Source: JBEKCD01 sp050015055 (GTDB lineage: Archaea; Thermoproteota; Bathyarchaeia; Bathyarchaeales; Bathycorpusculaceae). Taken from it: DNA of 64,000 bases. The translations under genes were made by a program, and so were the position numbers. The DNA is taken from NCBI GenBank assembly GCA_050015055.1, contig JBEKCD010000007.1, positions 1 through 64,000 on the forward strand, given 5' to 3'. Shown piece after piece: positions 36,032 to 45,063 of this stretch (its first letter is position 1; every line of letters starts with the position of its first letter). The notes beneath the pieces are model-generated. The model was not told where the DNA came from. It saw only the letters and a list, made by a program, of their open reading frames with translations, and did no database searches.

Positions 36032-38152
36032 TCAAGACTCTTGCAGGCCGATTAGCTCCATCATCTTGACTGGATCAGTGGTTGGCGGATTGCAGACACG
36101 GTTACAGCAGACGTACGCTGTGGCTTTTCCTCCTTTGCTCGTCAAGCCTTGAGTGAACGCGTCCAGGTACCGTGTTCCTTGTCGTTGATCAAGTGATGAG
36201 TGGAGAAGCACCACTTTTCTGGGCGCAAACCTGCTTCTGAGAACCTCTATCATCCTCTTGGTGTCGGCCTTACCTGGGTCGCCGACTATGATTACTTCGC
36301 AGGAGGGGCCGATGGCGAAGTCGAGTGCGCTCATCAGTTGAGTGCAGGCAGAAGGAGCTCTTGAAACATCATAGGCGAATGAGCTCATCAGTTGTGCCGC
36401 CTTCTGTTCGTACTGGGTCTCGCCTGTCATGTGGGCAAGGCGAATGAGGTTCAGACATGCCACTGAGTTGCCTGAGGGCAGAGCGCCGTCATATATTTCT
36501 CTGTCTCTCACAAGAGTGACGTCGGCATCATCCGGCGTGAGATACAAGCCGCCTCGCTGTTCATCCCAGAAGTGTTTCATCATCATCTCGGTTAAATCGA
36601 CTGCGCGCTGCAGGTATTCATCGTCAAAGACGGTTTCGTAGAGTTCCACGAGTCCCCAGACAAAGAATGCATAATCAGCCAAGAAACCATTCACGTTGGC
36701 TTCTCCCTCACGGTAGCGATGGTACAGACGTTTTTCGGAGTCGTGCATATTATTTAGAATAAAGTCTGCGGCTCTTTTCGCCGCGTTTGCGTATTCCGGC
36801 TCGTCGAAGGCTTGAGCTGCTTTCGACAACGCCGCGATCATCAGCCCGTTCCAGTCCACCAAGATCTTGTCGTCCCTGCCTGGGCGAACACGTTTTTGCC
36901 TAGCGTCAAAAAGTGTCTTTCGGACTTGGTCTAGGCGCTTCTCAACATCCTGCAGAGAATTGTGCGTGTCGATGGCGATTTGGGTGGGCGACTTCTCCAG
37001 GTGGAGTGTGTTGTTTCCAGTTCTTTTCCCGGTCATTGCATCTTCAAAGTTGCCGTCTTTCTCAACGTCAAAAACCTTTATCGCGAACTCCGCTTCCTCT
37101 GCGGGTAACAGCTGCCTGATTTCTTCTTCGGCCCACAGGTAGAACTTTCCTTCCTCTCCCTCGCTGTCGGCGTCTTCCGCTGAGTAGAATCCGCCGGCGA
37201 GGTCGGTCATGTCTCTTAGTACGTAAGTGATTGTTTCTCGGGCGGTCTGCTTGAACTCTTCATCTCCGGTGGCTTGATACGCTTCTGCATAGGCCAAGGT
37301 GAGCATTGCTTGGTCGTAGAGCATCTTTTCAAAGTGCGGTACAAACCATTTTGCATCTGTGGAGTACCTGTGAAAGCCGAAACCCAACTGGTCGTATATT
37401 CCGCCCAGCCTCATTTTTTTCAGGGTTCTATCTACCATTTCGAGAGCTTCTCTGTCAGAGGTTCTCTTCCAGTAACGAAGAAGGAAGGTGAGGTTGTGGG
37501 GAGAGGGGAATTTCGGCGCGTTCCCGAAGCCGCCGTTGCTCAGGTCGAAGCTTTGCGAAAGTTGAAAGTACGCCTCATCCATGGTTGAGGCCCCAAGCTC
37601 TTCGGCGACGTATGTTTCATGCGAGCCCTTCTCGGTTTCCTGAAGGAATTCGGTGATTTTCACGGCCTGCTCGAGCAGGTCGTTCCTGTGGGATGTCCAC
37701 AGATCCTGTATTTTCGGGATGAGTTCTTTCATGCCGACTTGGCCGAACCTGCTTTCCTTGGGTATGTAAGTTGTTGCGAAGAAGGGTTTCCTGTCGGGTG
37801 TCATGATTATGTGAAGAGGCCATCCGCCGCTGCCGGTTAGTTGCTGACAGACTTTCATATAGACGCTGTCTAAGTCTGGCCTCTCTTCGCGGTCCACCTT
37901 GATGCAGATGAAGGCGTCGTTCAGTAGCTCTGCCACTTCGGCGTCTTCGAACGATTCTTTCTCCATAACGTGGCACCAGTGGCAGGTTGAGTAGCCTATT
38001 GAAAGGAAGATGGGTTTGTCCTCGTTCTTGGCTTTTTTGAAGGCTTCGGGGCTCCATGGGTACCAGTTTACGGGGTTGTGAGCGTGTTGCAGCAGGCAGG
38101 GACTCTTCTCGAATATCAGTCTGTTGGGCTTCCCGTTTGACTCAGGCTGCAT
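36032..38152 (-). CDS. DUF255 thioredoxin-fold protein (YyaL/SPATA20 family)
   Basis: 706 aa, ATG start with GGAGA upstream. N-terminal thioredoxin-like domain (~1-170) opens 'NRLIFEKSPCLLQHAHNPVN' and has the CxxC motif 'STCHWCHVMEKESFED'. The rest is an (alpha/alpha)6 barrel like N-acylglucosamine 2-epimerases ('DWNGLMIAALSKAAQAF', 'LPSGNSVACLNLIRLAHMTG'). Widespread family (COG1331) without settled function; proposed redox or carbohydrate-linked role. Length normal. Monocistronic. Confidence 0.93.
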   Translation of the reverse strand: MQPESNGKPNRLIFEKSPCLLQHAHNPVNWYPWSPEAFKKAKNEDKPIFLSIGYSTCHWCHVMEKESFEDAEVAELLNDAFICIKVDREERPDLDSVYMKVCQQLTGSGGWPLHIIMTPDRKPFFATTYIPKESRFGQVGMKELIPKIQDLWTSHRNDLLEQAVKITEFLQETEKGSHETYVAEELGASTMDEAYFQLSQSFDLSNGGFGNAPKFPSPHNLTFLLRYWKRTSDREALEMVDRTLKKMRLGGIYDQLGFGFHRYSTDAKWFVPHFEKMLYDQAMLTLAYAEAYQATGDEEFKQTARETITYVLRDMTDLAGGFYSAEDADSEGEEGKFYLWAEEEIRQLLPAEEAEFAIKVFDVEKDGNFEDAMTGKRTGNNTLHLEKSPTQIAIDTHNSLQDVEKRLDQVRKTLFDARQKRVRPGRDDKILVDWNGLMIAALSKAAQAFDEPEYANAAKRAADFILNNMHDSEKRLYHRYREGEANVNGFLADYAFFVWGLVELYETVFDDEYLQRAVDLTEMMMKHFWDEQRGGLYLTPDDADVTLVRDREIYDGALPSGNSVACLNLIRLAHMTGETQYEQKAAQLMSSFAYDVSRAPSACTQLMSALDFAIGPSCEVIIVGDPGKADTKRMIEVLRSRFAPRKVVLLHSSLDQRQGTRYLDAFTQGLTSKGGKATAYVCCNRVCNPPTTDPVKMMELIGLQES

Positions 38153-38331
38153 TCTCCAATCAACCCTTCCTACTGTTTCTTGGCGCAGGTTAAAACTAGT
38201 TTCGTTGACGAGCTAATCAAGGCGAGGCTGACCGTGCGTGCTAGCGCTAACTCCCTGAATCCGCATGTCCAGTCATGAGCGTTGTATAAGATCGAACAAA
38301 TTGCCATAAAGGTCCTCAAAAAACGCGGGCG

Positions 38332-39642
38332 CTACTTGCGTGGCGGTCTGTATTTCTTTTTACTGAGAATCATCGCAACCAAAGTTGAAAGCATAAAAAG
38401 TGTCAGAATCGCATAATCCTGAAACTCTGGGACGGCGCTCGTCCACCATTGATCCACGGTCGTTGGGTCGAAAGCGGTAGGCCCAGTTGTGACACCTCCT
38501 GTTGCGATTGTGGCAGTTTGGTTCGCCCCAACCGTAAAGGTGTTGTTTCCTGTTAGGTCTGAAACTTGAACTGTGCCGTTAAATGTGTATAGGGTGGTTT
38601 CAGACGAGTTTCCGACTAGTTCAAAATCGGTGTCAGTAATAGTAAACATAGTATTCATTTGATCCATCTCTAGGACCAGTGGGTTATGAGACTGTGAAGA
38701 AGAGAAGTGCATAATGCCCATATAGGGTCCGGTGATTGAGTTTGTTGCTACGGTGCAGCTAACAATGTCTTTGGCCGTCAGCAGCACGACTACGCCTTCT
38801 CGAAACACGATTCCAAACATCGGTACTGAAATTGGATAGGGGCTATTCGGCGCGTAATAGTCTATTTTGAGGGAGTTCGTGGTGACCGCCGCGCCGGTTC
38901 CGGCTTTTATTGCGTCAGCCGGGTGAATCACCATATTGTTTTCAGCGGGTATCCACGGACCAGACGCTCCTCGCTGCACGGAGATGTCTCCATTCAATTG
39001 GCTAATGACAAACGTTCCCGTCAGGCCTTCTTTTGCTTCGATAACGCTTTGGCAGTGATCAACCAGCATGTGAATCATTTGTTGCAGTTGGGCTCCACCA
39101 GTGAATCCATTTCCATGTGCGGTCACAGTGTAGACATAGTGAGCGTCATATTGGGCTAGCGCTTTTCCGTCTCCATATGGCGGAATCGGCGAGGTTTCGG
39201 CGTGCATGAAAATCAGGGTCCTGTACGTTGCCCCTTGAAAGTCCGATTCGATAACGGTGTTTGTTGGCTCGTTTTTGACTGCCTGCTCAATGGTTGACGT
39301 GTAAAGTTGATTAACTGTATTCTGGAAAAATGCGCTAGCGTTTCCTGGATCATTGAAATACAGCAAGTCGAACGTGGCGTCAATCTGATAATCGTTTGCC
39401 CTGTCCACGATTATCTCGTATGATGGAGAGAACTCCACTCCTCCGCCTTTCGCTTGGCTAATAGTGTAGGGGAAAATGGGGGTGTGGGTGAGATAAAGAC
39501 CCAAGCTTGGGATGAGTGCATCTTCGCTGATGAAAACAGGTGTGTTCTGAGCAAGAACTTTTGGGCAAATAACGATAAGTGGACTAACGAGCAGGAGAAC
39601 AATCAGCGCGCCGTAAAGAAACATTTTCGAATTATTGACCAT
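38332..39642 (-). CDS. Surface protein with FecR-like domain and PEF C-terminal anchor
   Basis: 436 aa from ATG 39642, picked because GAGGG lies 7-8 nt upstream; an in-frame ATG at 39669 also exists and the two starts sit in a short duplicated motif. Signal peptide (~5-32), an all-beta N-terminal domain (~35-220), then a FecR-like segment ('GDISVQRGASGPWIPAENNM', 'DAIKAGTGAAVTTNSLKI'). The tail 'AVPEFQDYAILTLFMLSTLV' plus a Lys/Arg cluster matches the PEF-helix-basic sorting layout of the phosphoesterase at 17106. Likely a cell-surface structural or sensor protein. Confidence 0.75.
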   Translation of the reverse strand: MVNNSKMFLYGALIVLLLVSPLIVICPKVLAQNTPVFISEDALIPSLGLYLTHTPIFPYTISQAKGGGVEFSPSYEIIVDRANDYQIDATFDLLYFNDPGNASAFFQNTVNQLYTSTIEQAVKNEPTNTVIESDFQGATYRTLIFMHAETSPIPPYGDGKALAQYDAHYVYTVTAHGNGFTGGAQLQQMIHMLVDHCQSVIEAKEGLTGTFVISQLNGDISVQRGASGPWIPAENNMVIHPADAIKAGTGAAVTTNSLKIDYYAPNSPYPISVPMFGIVFREGVVVLLTAKDIVSCTVATNSITGPYMGIMHFSSSQSHNPLVLEMDQMNTMFTITDTDFELVGNSSETTLYTFNGTVQVSDLTGNNTFTVGANQTATIATGGVTTGPTAFDPTTVDQWWTSAVPEFQDYAILTLFMLSTLVAMILSKKKYRPPRK

Positions 39643-39827
39643 TTGGTTGACCCTCGAATTATTGGCCATTTAGATAGTTGTAGGGAAAATGGAAAGGCAT
39701 GGCTCTCCTTCTCCCGCAATAAGAGAATGGGTAGGTCAACCTTTTAATACTTTTCATATACCGATATGGCACGCAGTCCCTCCCGTAGCGCGTGCGCTAT
39801 TTAGAAGTAAGCAGCTCAAAGCTGCCT

Positions 39828-40433
39828 TTAGGCGCCTAGGCGTTTGGTGTTGTTTGATGTCGCATTCTTGATTTCGGCATAACGAAAACAGTCAATGAGG
39901 TGGTCGTTGACTAAACCGACGGCTTGCATGAAGGCGTAGCATATGGTCGGTCCTACGAATTTGAATCCCCTCTTTTTCATTTCCTTGCTCATGGTTTTTG
40001 ATTCTTCGGTTTCTGCGGGCATGATTGAGAAGTCTGTGAAGGCGTTGTTGAGTGTTTTGCCTCGAACGAACTTCCAGACGAATGCGTCGAAAGAACCGAA
40101 TTCTTTCTGAACCTCTTTAAGTCGAATGGCATTACCAATTGTGGCTAAAATCTTGGCTCTATTTCGGATCACATTGGGATTGGCCATGAGACGTTTCACG
40201 TCTTCATCATTGTACCCTACTATCTTCTCAGGGTTGAAATTGTCGAAAGCCTTTCTCAGGGCTTCTCTTCTTCTGAGTATCAGCTCCCACGTTAGACCCG
40301 CTTGGAAGCCTTCTAACGTAAGAAACTCAAACAGTGTCCGGTCATCATGAACAGGAACACCCCATTCCTCATCATGATACTTGATGTAGAGAGGGTTGCC
40401 GGTATTCCAGCATCTCTTCAACTTACTTTTCAT
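39828..40433 (-). CDS. tag: DNA-3-methyladenine glycosylase I
   Basis: 201 aa, ATG start. Excises 3-methyladenine from alkylated DNA. Motifs: 'KRCWNTGNPLYIKYHDEEWG', 'GFQAGLTWELILRRREALRK', 'GFKFVGPTICYAFMQAVGLV' and 'NDHLIDCFRY'. The Cys/His zinc ligands near both ends (C8, H20, H176-C180 region) are present. Full length for the family. The GCGC-type intergenic tract pattern starts just upstream of this gene. Confidence 0.95.
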   Translation of the reverse strand: MKSKLKRCWNTGNPLYIKYHDEEWGVPVHDDRTLFEFLTLEGFQAGLTWELILRRREALRKAFDNFNPEKIVGYNDEDVKRLMANPNVIRNRAKILATIGNAIRLKEVQKEFGSFDAFVWKFVRGKTLNNAFTDFSIMPAETEESKTMSKEMKKRGFKFVGPTICYAFMQAVGLVNDHLIDCFRYAEIKNATSNNTKRLGA

Positions 40434-40791
40434 ATTCTATGATTGCTAAGCTACAGATTTAAGTCTCTCTCAAATCGTCTCTCGCTGCACGCGCCCCTCG
40501 AGAAGGCTAAGAAGATGCATTCTGGCCCGTTTCGCACGCCCAATAACGTGGGCCAAAATCAGTAAGAAAGGGAACCATAAGAAGATAGTCTTTTCTAGCG
40601 CGTGCTACATAGTCACGTCAAACGAGCGCGCGCTTCTCTGTTCTTTTTCGCCGCAGGGCATACCGCGCCACTGAATTGACACTTACATGTCAATTTGCCA
40701 CGTAAATGCCTGTCACAGACTGTTTTGTTGCGGAACAATGTTTCAAAAGACTTATATTCAAACTGCAAAGAAACACACACCAGGAATCATA
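40434..40791. other. Intergenic region at the left edge of the GC-tract zone
   Basis: Holds the first intergenic GCGCGCGC tract (40626-40633), a TAGCGCGTGCTA motif (~40597) and a TGGCCC/GGGCCA stem (~40524-40555). A CTTATATTC box at ~40752 probably serves the small membrane protein downstream. Confidence 0.5.
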
Positions 40792-41007
40792 TTGAGCACG
40801 CAGAGAGACTTGCGCATACGAAACCGAACAATTCTCCTACTATTTTTGCCAACCACACTCTTCCTGTTCGCAGCCGGCTGGCTACTCTACTGTTTCGGCG
40901 ACAGAAGCCAAACACGCCCACCGCAAAGAAAACAAGCCCAAACCCAAGACGACGGGATACAAATCCACGTTGCCACAATCGGAGAATCACAACAATACAA
41001 CGAGTAA
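40792..41007 (+). CDS. Small single-TM membrane protein
   Basis: 71 aa, TTG start with AGGA 7 nt upstream and a TATA-like box ~40 bp upstream. Basic N-terminus (STQRDLRIRNR), one helix ('ILLLFLPTTLFLFAAGWLLY'), then a polar tail rich in Gln/Thr. It shares the pattern LxLP-x8-GW-x4-G-xxQ with the gene at 46349-46606. A GC tract (41040) separates its stop from the next, convergent gene. Confidence 0.5.
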   Translation: MSTQRDLRIRNRTILLLFLPTTLFLFAAGWLLYCFGDRSQTRPPQRKQAQTQDDGIQIHVATIGESQQYNE

Positions 41008-41051
41008 AACAAAAAACAACATTCCCTCACTCGTCAGCCGCGCGCGCAGAT

Positions 41052-41600
41052 TCAAGAGCTGATCTCTCTATCTTCTGTTGACTGCTTTTGACAGTAAGAT
41101 CTGAATAGATTATATCTCTGGAGGCGTGGCCAACCGGTCTTTGCGTAGATTAGTTTTTCTGGATTGTTCCTCAGCCAGTTCATCATGTGGAAGAAGCTTT
41201 TCGCCTTTTTCTCATCTCTCTCTTTCACAGGCTCGTAACCCAGGTTTCTAATTTCGTCTAGGTATGCTATTTCCGTTAGCCTCTGCGGTTCGCCCGTGAC
41301 TGTGATTCTGTCAATTTGGTTGTCGCCATACATCTCTCTTAAACCGTTTACCGCTTCGTCGAAGATGTAGCCTCTGCAGATTTGAATTCGTTCGTCTTTT
41401 TTGAGCCCGAGTTTGCCCAATAGGTGAAACACGACTGTCGAAGCCTCCTTCAGATACTCTTTTGATCGAAATCGCGGATACCTGAAATACTTGACATCCA
41501 AGACATCATACCTGAATTCTTGAGTCTCGCAGCGAAAGGCACCTATGACCACACCAAAAAGCAGGTCACCTATGCCAGCATCATCAACAACTATCGTCAG
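41052..41600 (-). CDS. Unknown alpha/beta protein with apparent CTG start
   Basis: 182 aa if begun at CTG 41600. The first conventional start (GTG 41552) would cut off 'LTIVVDDAGIGDLLFGVVIG', a well-formed strand-loop-strand of RNase H-like appearance, so the gene surely begins earlier. An in-frame TAA stands just before the CTG. GGGGG lies 10 nt upstream of the CTG; the nearby ATG (41610 region) is in another frame. Either CTG initiation or a frameshift after that ATG. Acidic pair DD and later 'RITVTGEPQRLTEIAYLDEI' are the main features. Family not recognised. Confidence 0.6.
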   Translation of the reverse strand: MTIVVDDAGIGDLLFGVVIGAFRCETQEFRYDVLDVKYFRYPRFRSKEYLKEASTVVFHLLGKLGLKKDERIQICRGYIFDEAVNGLREMYGDNQIDRITVTGEPQRLTEIAYLDEIRNLGYEPVKERDEKKAKSFFHMMNWLRNNPEKLIYAKTGWPRLQRYNLFRSYCQKQSTEDREISS

Positions 41601-41758
41601 TTAACGCCATCCCCCTTTTGTAACAGATAAATGAACCATAGCGCATTCACAAAAACGCCTCGCATGTGTCTTATATTGTTTGTTTCTCGGATTTCTTATC
41701 ACTCATGCATGTGATGCACGCGTGAAACTTTGTAAGCCCGCACTGGGTGTTTTCTCTG

Positions 41759-43342
41759 TTACTGGTGAAGGGCGGTCATGAGTTTTTCGATGATGTTTAG
41801 GATCAGGTTGATTGGGGGTTGTATGGGTTTGAGTTCGCGGGTCATTTCTCTCAGGTTGTTTATGTCTGATTGGTTAATGGCTCGTGTCAGCACTATGCTC
41901 AGCAGGAACACGAGTAGGAATGCTGCTAGGCCTATGATTAGGTTTATCCAGCTGCTAAAGTTTAGCTGCAAAAGCAGCGCGTAGGTTGCTCCGGCAGCTA
42001 TGGCTGAGGAAAGGAGTATTTTGGCCGATGACGCCCAATCTACAGTGACAGTGTAGTGTCTTCTTACCCAGAAGAGGCCTGTGATTAGGCCTGGAATTCC
42101 GGCTGTGAGCGTCGTTGCTATTAGGCCTGGGATTCCAAATCGCGGGATGAGTATCAAGCTGAGGGCGAGTCCTGTGGCCACGTTGATTAGGGTTAGTTTT
42201 AGGTAGAGTCTGGTTTCTCCCTGGCCGTTTATGAGGTTGCCGAGGCTGAGATTTCCGAAGGCCACGTACAAATAGCCGATGGCGAGTAATGCGAGGAAAA
42301 GTGGCGCCTGAGCGTAATTGTCGCCGAACAGTGTGAAGACTGCGGGTTGAGCTAATACGATGATAGCGGTTGCGGTTGGCACGACTAGAAGCGCGGCGTA
42401 TTTTACTGAGTATTGGAACACGTTTTGCAGGGTTTCTTTTTCTTTTTGCGGGTCAAGTTTTGAGAAGGCGGGGAAGAGCATGGTCGTTATGGGCGTCACG
42501 AAAAACGTGATTAAGACGACGAATTTATTGGCCACCGAGTAGTTGCCAATTAACAAATCCGACGCATAGATTACTATAAGAAAATTGTAGAATTGTGTTA
42601 GAAAGCCACTCAAAATGCTTGAAATGGATAATGGTAAACCATATTTGAACATGAATTTTACGTTTTCGGCTAGGCTTAGTTTGTATTCGCCGTTGTTTGG
42701 TTTTGGCAGATTCCTGTAGATTGTCCACATGAGCAGAACGCCGATTAGGCCGGCGATTAGGGTGGCTACGGTGGCTCCGACTACTGCGCCATGGACGCCG
42801 AATCCTAGAATCACTAGAGCGGGAACAAGCACGGTCTTGATTATTGATTGGCACACTATTGTGATGCTGTTTGGTACCATTTTTTCCATGCCGGTGAAGA
42901 CGGCTTGTGCGGCCGTCATGAGCGCACCCGTCAGGATTGTGAAGGAGGCGACCTGTATCAGGAGCGCAATCGTAGGGCGGTGAAATACTGTGGTTGCCAA
43001 GAATCCTGACAGTGAGAACGAGAGCACGGAGAGAGCTAGGCCCAGGGACGTTTCGAAGACGAGCCCAGCGACCAGAATGTTTTTTATGTTTGCCGGTTTG
43101 TTTTCCCCGCGGTACTGGGCTGTGTACTTGATCATCGCCGAGTTGATGCCCCAATCCCGGAACGTTGCGATGAGGTTTGGAGCGGTTAATGCTATCGTGT
43201 AAAGGCCTAATCCTGTCGGTCCCAGCACCCGAGCGAAAACGATTACACCAACTGCCGAAATGACCGCTGAAACGGCTAAGCCCCAGAAAAGGTGAAACCC
43301 GCCCCGGGCTGAAACTTTAGCCATCTCCGCAGCCTTACTCAC
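41759..43342 (-). CDS. Polysaccharide/lipid-linked oligosaccharide flippase (MATE/RfbX-like)
   Basis: 527 aa with ~14 predicted membrane helices. The N-terminus 'MAKVSARGGFHLFWGLAVSA' and 'FARVLGPTGLGLYTIALTAP' are typical of Wzx/RfbX-type exporters. Flips lipid-linked sugars across the membrane for surface glycans or N-glycosylation, consistent with the many sequon-rich secreted proteins here. GTAAT-type repeats (43512-43650) lie ~170 bp upstream of its start and may control it. The glycosyltransferase at 49298 could act in the same pathway. Confidence 0.9.
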   Translation of the reverse strand: MSKAAEMAKVSARGGFHLFWGLAVSAVISAVGVIVFARVLGPTGLGLYTIALTAPNLIATFRDWGINSAMIKYTAQYRGENKPANIKNILVAGLVFETSLGLALSVLSFSLSGFLATTVFHRPTIALLIQVASFTILTGALMTAAQAVFTGMEKMVPNSITIVCQSIIKTVLVPALVILGFGVHGAVVGATVATLIAGLIGVLLMWTIYRNLPKPNNGEYKLSLAENVKFMFKYGLPLSISSILSGFLTQFYNFLIVIYASDLLIGNYSVANKFVVLITFFVTPITTMLFPAFSKLDPQKEKETLQNVFQYSVKYAALLVVPTATAIIVLAQPAVFTLFGDNYAQAPLFLALLAIGYLYVAFGNLSLGNLINGQGETRLYLKLTLINVATGLALSLILIPRFGIPGLIATTLTAGIPGLITGLFWVRRHYTVTVDWASSAKILLSSAIAAGATYALLLQLNFSSWINLIIGLAAFLLVFLLSIVLTRAINQSDINNLREMTRELKPIQPPINLILNIIEKLMTALHQ

Positions 43343-43511
43343 CAGTCTTCCCCACCGTCACCTTCGACTTTTCGAGTTGCCAAATGTTTAGGCGACAGGT
43401 GTTTATCAGTTTCGGCAAGATTCGCAGACTAAGCGACTTTGTTCTCAGTGCGCGCGCTGCTAATTCAATTATGCTGAAACGCGTTTTCCATCATAGTCCT
43501 TCGAAGTCGCT
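43343..43511. other. Upstream region of the flippase gene
   Basis: Contains a GCGCGCGC tract (43450-43457). Nothing else recognised. Confidence 0.35.
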
Positions 43512-43650
43512 CCCCTTTTTCACTTGTAATGTCAGATGTAATCTGTAAATGTAACAAACCATGGAGAAAAACAGGCTGGAAGGCTGTTCAGAGTGGACTC
43601 GGCCCTTTTATTTGTAATGTCAGATGTAATTTTCAATGTATGAGTCAGGG
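43512..43650 (-). repeat. Inverted copy of the 18242-18381 repeat block
   Basis: Read on the minus strand this ~139-bp segment matches 18242-18381 nearly base for base, including CCGAGTCCACTCTGAACAG, TTTTTCTCCATGGTTTGT and two ATTACATCTGACATTACAA units. Opposite orientation to the other copy, 25 kb away. Confidence 0.85.
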
Positions 43651-43684
43651 ACCGTAGGCACGGTTCCCGTGCTACAAAGCCAGA

Positions 43685-43834
43685 ATGGTTAGGGTCTGGC
43701 AGATTTGGTTCGCTGTTGCCGTCTACGTCTGTGTTCAGGTTTCATTTGCTTTCGCCTGGGCGGGAACTGTTCTCTGGAATTTTCCAACTCAGACGCTTGT
43801 ATCTCGTCTTCAATCAGTACCTGAGCTACTTTGA
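43685..43834 (+). CDS. Possible 49-aa membrane microprotein
   Basis: ATG-started, mostly hydrophobic ('IWFAVAVYVCVQVSFAFAW'), ending exactly where the RHH-like gene B ends on the other strand. No clear ribosome-binding site. Could be chance. Confidence 0.25.
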   Translation: MVRVWQIWFAVAVYVCVQVSFAFAWAGTVLWNFPTQTLVSRLQSVPELL

Positions 43835-44410
43835 TCAGCGTTTTCGGGCTCTGTCTTTTCTGTCATTCTTGAGTTTTTCTCGGATTTGACGTATCTTCTT
43901 TAACATTTCTTGCGCTTGTTCAACGCCCATGTCGCGACCTGCAACCTGTTTCTTAATATCTCCGATTCTTTCCGAGATATTTGCCTTTGCTGGCTCGGTC
44001 ACGGGCTTCTCTGCCGTTTTTTTCTTACTGTCTATCCTGTCCGCCCGTCTCCGAAGCCTAAACATAAGAGTTTCCTCGATGTCTCTGCGCAACTGTGGGT
44101 CCACAACGTCTTTTAAGACCTGCAGTAGCATCGGTTCTACTGCACCTTCGCTCTCATCCGTCACATGGATCCAGGTTTTCCCGTTCATGTACCAGTTGAG
44201 CAGCACGCGGGCATAGGCTTCCAAGCTTTCGATTCTTTCCTTAACCATCAGCTGCATCATGTTCACAACGGCCAAGGGCGAGCCGTTCCGCAGGACAAGT
44301 CCAAGAAACTCTACTATGGCCTTAGACGGGCGCAGCTTTTCACGCTTGCAAAGACTCCGGTAGGCGCTCCAGAGATCAGAATCAATCACCAAGCCTGTCT
44401 GTTTTTTCAT
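43835..44410 (-). CDS. RHH-like regulator with charged tail (paralogue B)
   Basis: 191 aa from ATG 44410, which overlaps the stop of the upstream GNAT gene (ATGA) and has GGGGGA ~9 nt before it. Same order as paralogue A: RHH-like head ('MKKQTGLVIDSDLWSAYRSL', 'SKAIVEFLGLVLRNGS'), helical middle ('YARVLLNWYMNGKTWIHVTD'), 'NISERIGDIKKQVAGRDM' and a basic coiled-coil tail. Translational coupling to the acetyltransferase implies a two-gene functional unit. Role unknown. Confidence 0.72.
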   Translation of the reverse strand: MKKQTGLVIDSDLWSAYRSLCKREKLRPSKAIVEFLGLVLRNGSPLAVVNMMQLMVKERIESLEAYARVLLNWYMNGKTWIHVTDESEGAVEPMLLQVLKDVVDPQLRRDIEETLMFRLRRRADRIDSKKKTAEKPVTEPAKANISERIGDIKKQVAGRDMGVEQAQEMLKKIRQIREKLKNDRKDRARKR

Positions 44411-45033
44411 TTTATTTGTCCCCCAGAGGCTTGCCAGAAAAGATAGACTTTGGTCTGCAAAAGAAAACCGCAAATCTTGATGAGTCCTGCAAGCTTCAAG
44501 ACGCCCGCAGCCCTAACCGCTTTCTTGTAATCTTCCTTGTGCCCGAATGGAAGATCACTGTTGAAATACTTCAAGAAGCGCACGTGCCCGCCTCTAGCGA
44601 AGGCCTCCCTAACTGTCTCCAGGTCCCTACTGCTGAGCTCTCGAAGGACATCACAAACATAACGTTCGCTTCCGAGCAGCTGAACCTTAAATCCGACCTC
44701 TTCAAGCACCTTTACAATTCTTAAGACGTCTTTCGACGGCTGCTGCTCGGCTATCTTCCGCATGCCAGCGCGCTCGGCGAAGGGATTGTATTTGGCCATA
44801 ACCGCTGGCAACTCAACACACTCCGTGCCGGCGAGAAGCAAAGTTTCGCGGACAAGTCGGCAGCCGAGGCCCATGGTCCGATACTTGGGGTGCACAACAA
44901 CTCGGCTGATAATGCTCAGCTTCAGGTTCAGCTCCTTCATGCTCATTTTTGGCAAGACCATTCTTCGCCCGTAGGCTTCAGGCGGTGGGTAACAGTAAAC
45001 TATCACGCCGCACAGCTCCTCACCGCGTTTCAA
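44407..45033 (-). CDS. Acetyltransferase (GNAT) half of a COG2401-type protein, N-terminally truncated
   Basis: 208 aa from TTG 45033. GNAT motifs: 'GVIVYCYPPPEAYGRRMVL', 'ISRVVVHPKYRTMGLGCRLV', 'VMAKYNPFAERAGMRKIAE'. From memory this is the C-terminal part of COG2401 (ABC-type ATPase fused to acetyltransferase). Coding-like sequence continues upstream in frame ('DYRSHRAGAVRRIFCLKRGE') to an in-frame TAG near 45090, but no ATPase follows. So the gene has lost its N-terminal half or has become stand-alone. Its stop overlaps the RHH-like gene. It is divergent from a small RHH protein. Confidence 0.75.
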   Translation of the reverse strand: MKRGEELCGVIVYCYPPPEAYGRRMVLPKMSMKELNLKLSIISRVVVHPKYRTMGLGCRLVRETLLLAGTECVELPAVMAKYNPFAERAGMRKIAEQQPSKDVLRIVKVLEEVGFKVQLLGSERYVCDVLRELSSRDLETVREAFARGGHVRFLKYFNSDLPFGHKEDYKKAVRAAGVLKLAGLIKICGFLLQTKVYLFWQASGGQIK

Positions 45034-45063
45034 GCAGAAAATCCTGCGAACCGCACCCGCCCT

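Noticed and set aside
18242..43650. 25-kb integrated element bounded by the inverted repeats and tRNA-Gln
   Set aside because: The interval holds core genes (tfb, HMGCS, korAB, rubrerythrin) and no integrase, and I saw no duplicated tRNA 3' end.
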